Below, piece after piece: positions 62,799-64,000 of a stretch of DNA of 64,000 nucleotides. Position 1 is the stretch's first letter; each line of letters starts with the position of its first letter. The notes beneath the pieces are model-generated. The model was not told the DNA's origin. It was given only the letters and a program-made list of their open reading frames with translations, and did not search any database. The DNA is from Flavobacteriaceae bacterium PS02334 (GTDB lineage Bacteria; Bacteroidota; Bacteroidia; Flavobacteriales; Flavobacteriaceae), in contig JASCOH010000005.1 of assembly GCA_029959295.1 (NCBI GenBank), positions 1 to 64,000 on the forward strand, read 5' to 3'. A program made the translations under genes and the position numbers.

Positions 62799-62901
62799 AT
62801 ATTTATTTTTTGTATATGAGTAAGTTACGTTTTTAATGAAAGTTGATAAAATATAAAATTACAAGAAAATAGTAAATTCATAGACCCATTTTCAGCATCT
62901 T

Positions 62902-62906
62902 CCCCC
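62902..62906 (+). promoter_or_regulatory. C5-tract leader motif, vgrG
   Basis: CTTCCCCCAAGATCTATTATTAACT in abbreviated form: TTCCCCCAA followed within 10 nt by TATTATTAAC, 31 bp before the vgrG start. It matches the hcp1 leader. Confidence 0.5.
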
Positions 62907-62936
62907 AAGATCTATTATTAACTAAAATCTACTGCC

Positions 62937-64000
62937 ATGCCAATAAGTACGCAAATTCAGATTCAGATCGGAGGAGAAACATTGACGCGTTTTTCCAAGC
63001 TTGTCATCAACCAAAAGGTGCAGACACATCACCGTTTTTCACTTTTGCAACCTTTGCCAAAAGAATTCGTGAGCGAGGCTATTGACAGGGCGCAAAATTA
63101 TGTGGGACAGTCTATTAAAATCAGTATCAATCCGTCAAATATGATGACTGCGTCGCCACTGGTTTTTAACGGAATTATTACTGAAGCGCAAATGGTGAGA
63201 ACTTCCGGTGCTTCCGGAGGAATTATCATCAACGGCTACAGCCCGACAATTTTAATGGAAGGCACGCCGAATATTCGCTCTTTTACAGACAAAACGATTG
63301 CTGATATTGTAAAAGAGGTTCTTAAAAATTATTCTGAAGAAAGTTTAAAACCAGCAGTTGCTGTCCAAAAAGACGCTACTTTGCCTTATACGGTTCAATA
63401 TAGCGAAAGCGATTTTGCCTTTCTCTGCAGGCTTGCCCAAAAAAAAGGGCAATGGTTTTTTTATAACGGAGAAGAACTCCAGTTCGGAAATCCGAAATCT
63501 AAAAATTTCACATTAGAATATGGCAGAACACTGCATTCTTTCAACATAGAAATGCGCGCCAAATCACTCGGATTTGAATATTTGGGCTATGATCCTTCCA
63601 ACGGAGAAACCCAGAAAGCAAACTCTACCGAAGTGAATTACCAGCCAGAAGGCTACTCAAAAACTATTTTTGAATCTTCGAAAAAATTATTTCCAAACAA
63701 TTCTACAATGCTTTATTCGCATGCTCTGGAAGAAGGAAATTCAAGAACGCATCTTATCGACAGGGTGACAACACAGCTTCAGTCGAGAACTGCTGACATG
63801 GTTACTGCAAAAGGCGATTCTGATGAAACCGGTTTGCGAATCGGAGACGTGATTGAAATAAAAGAACCTGCTTTTTCTTTGACAGGAAATTTATTAGATG
63901 GCCTTCAAGAACAAAATTTCGGGAATTATATCATTACAGATATTATTCACATTTGTGATGAATCGGGCAATTACCACAATTCTTTTGATGCCGTTCCAGA
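62937..64000 (+). CDS. tssI: T6SS spike protein TssI/VgrG (partial, cut by window end)
   Basis: The frame opens at ATG 62937 and stays open to the edge (354 codons seen). The N-terminal gp27-like part is present: MPISTQIQIQIGGETLTRFS, then the YSESDFAFLCRLAQKKGQWF segment diagnostic for VgrG. The gp5-like needle domain and any C-terminal extension lie beyond the window. It has its own leader with a C5 tract. Confidence 0.92.
   Translation, partial: MPISTQIQIQIGGETLTRFSKLVINQKVQTHHRFSLLQPLPKEFVSEAIDRAQNYVGQSIKISINPSNMMTASPLVFNGIITEAQMVRTSGASGGIIINGYSPTILMEGTPNIRSFTDKTIADIVKEVLKNYSEESLKPAVAVQKDATLPYTVQYSESDFAFLCRLAQKKGQWFFYNGEELQFGNPKSKNFTLEYGRTLHSFNIEMRAKSLGFEYLGYDPSNGETQKANSTEVNYQPEGYSKTIFESSKKLFPNNSTMLYSHALEEGNSRTHLIDRVTTQLQSRTADMVTAKGDSDETGLRIGDVIEIKEPAFSLTGNLLDGLQEQNFGNYIITDIIHICDESGNYHNSFDAVP

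Noticed and set aside
1-64000. CRISPR arrays, tRNA and rRNA genes, prophage or IS elements
   Set aside because: No regularly spaced direct repeats, no cloverleaf or rRNA sequence recognised, no transposase or integrase. The contractile-tail-like genes at 47308-64000 are T6SS, shown by ClpV, TssK and Hcp, not a phage or eCIS.

Overview
The window comes from a Bacteroidota chromosome, most likely Flavobacterium or a close relative. The DNA is AT-rich. Promoters follow the Bacteroidota TTG / TAnnTTTG pattern. Several secreted proteins end in type IX secretion (T9SS) sorting domains. There is a SusC/SusD polysaccharide utilisation locus (PUL), and the type VI secretion system (T6SS) is the Bacteroidota-specific subtype iii. 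No rRNA, tRNA, CRISPR array, transposase or integrase was seen.

Layout. (1) 1-3367: the tail of a T9SS-secreted protein, then a redox and Fe-S block on the minus strand (2Fe-2S ferredoxin, FAD reductase, NifU-type scaffold, Mrp/ApbC ATPase). (2) 3501-17888: a MacB-type tripartite efflux operon on the minus strand with TolC, three tandem paralogous permeases, a GIN/DUF2807 protein, an ATPase and an HlyD-type adaptor. It is divergent from a sigma-54 response regulator and histidine kinase. Two identical dyads lie in the divergent gap and are probable enhancer sites. (3) 17979-18533: ruvC. (4) 18597-41744: an alginate utilisation locus. It holds a sialate-O-acetylesterase-type enzyme, a FadR/GntR regulator, two PL6 lyases, SusC, SusD, a TIG-domain glycan-binding lipoprotein, a PL17 lyase, KdgF, a secreted protein of unknown role, an MFS transporter, an SDR reductase, KDG kinase, KDPG aldolase and a tandem pair of jelly-roll lyase-like proteins. 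(5) 41793-47250: housekeeping and hypothetical genes (hemW, cyclase family, YjbR family, PH-SHOCT protein, DUF4407 protein, small lipoprotein). (6) 47308-64000: T6SSiii. One arm is on the minus strand (NlpC/P60, tssG, tssN, tssK, tssO, tssH, tssE, tssF). The other is on the plus strand (PKD protein, tssB, tssC, two hcp/tssD genes, a putative toxin and lipoprotein pair, a TPR protein, and the start of vgrG, cut by the window edge).

How the alginate genes work together: lyases cut the polymer outside the cell and in the periplasm, and SusC/D with the TIG lipoprotein bring in oligomers. PL17 and KdgF give the linear keto-uronate DEH, and the MFS carrier takes it across the inner membrane. SDR, KdgK and Eda then convert it to pyruvate and glyceraldehyde-3-phosphate.

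The most interesting signals are regulatory. The FadR-type gene and the acetylesterase gene have the same operator (TTGGTCAACCAA) fused to the -7 box of each promoter. A roughly 65-nt element occurs three times around the alginate genes. One copy sits in an apparently orphan minus-strand transcription unit that ends in a strong terminator; its RNA would be antisense to the other two copies, including the susC leader. In the T6SS, four transcription units share a C5 tract in their leaders, and a second hcp is followed by a probable effector-immunity pair.
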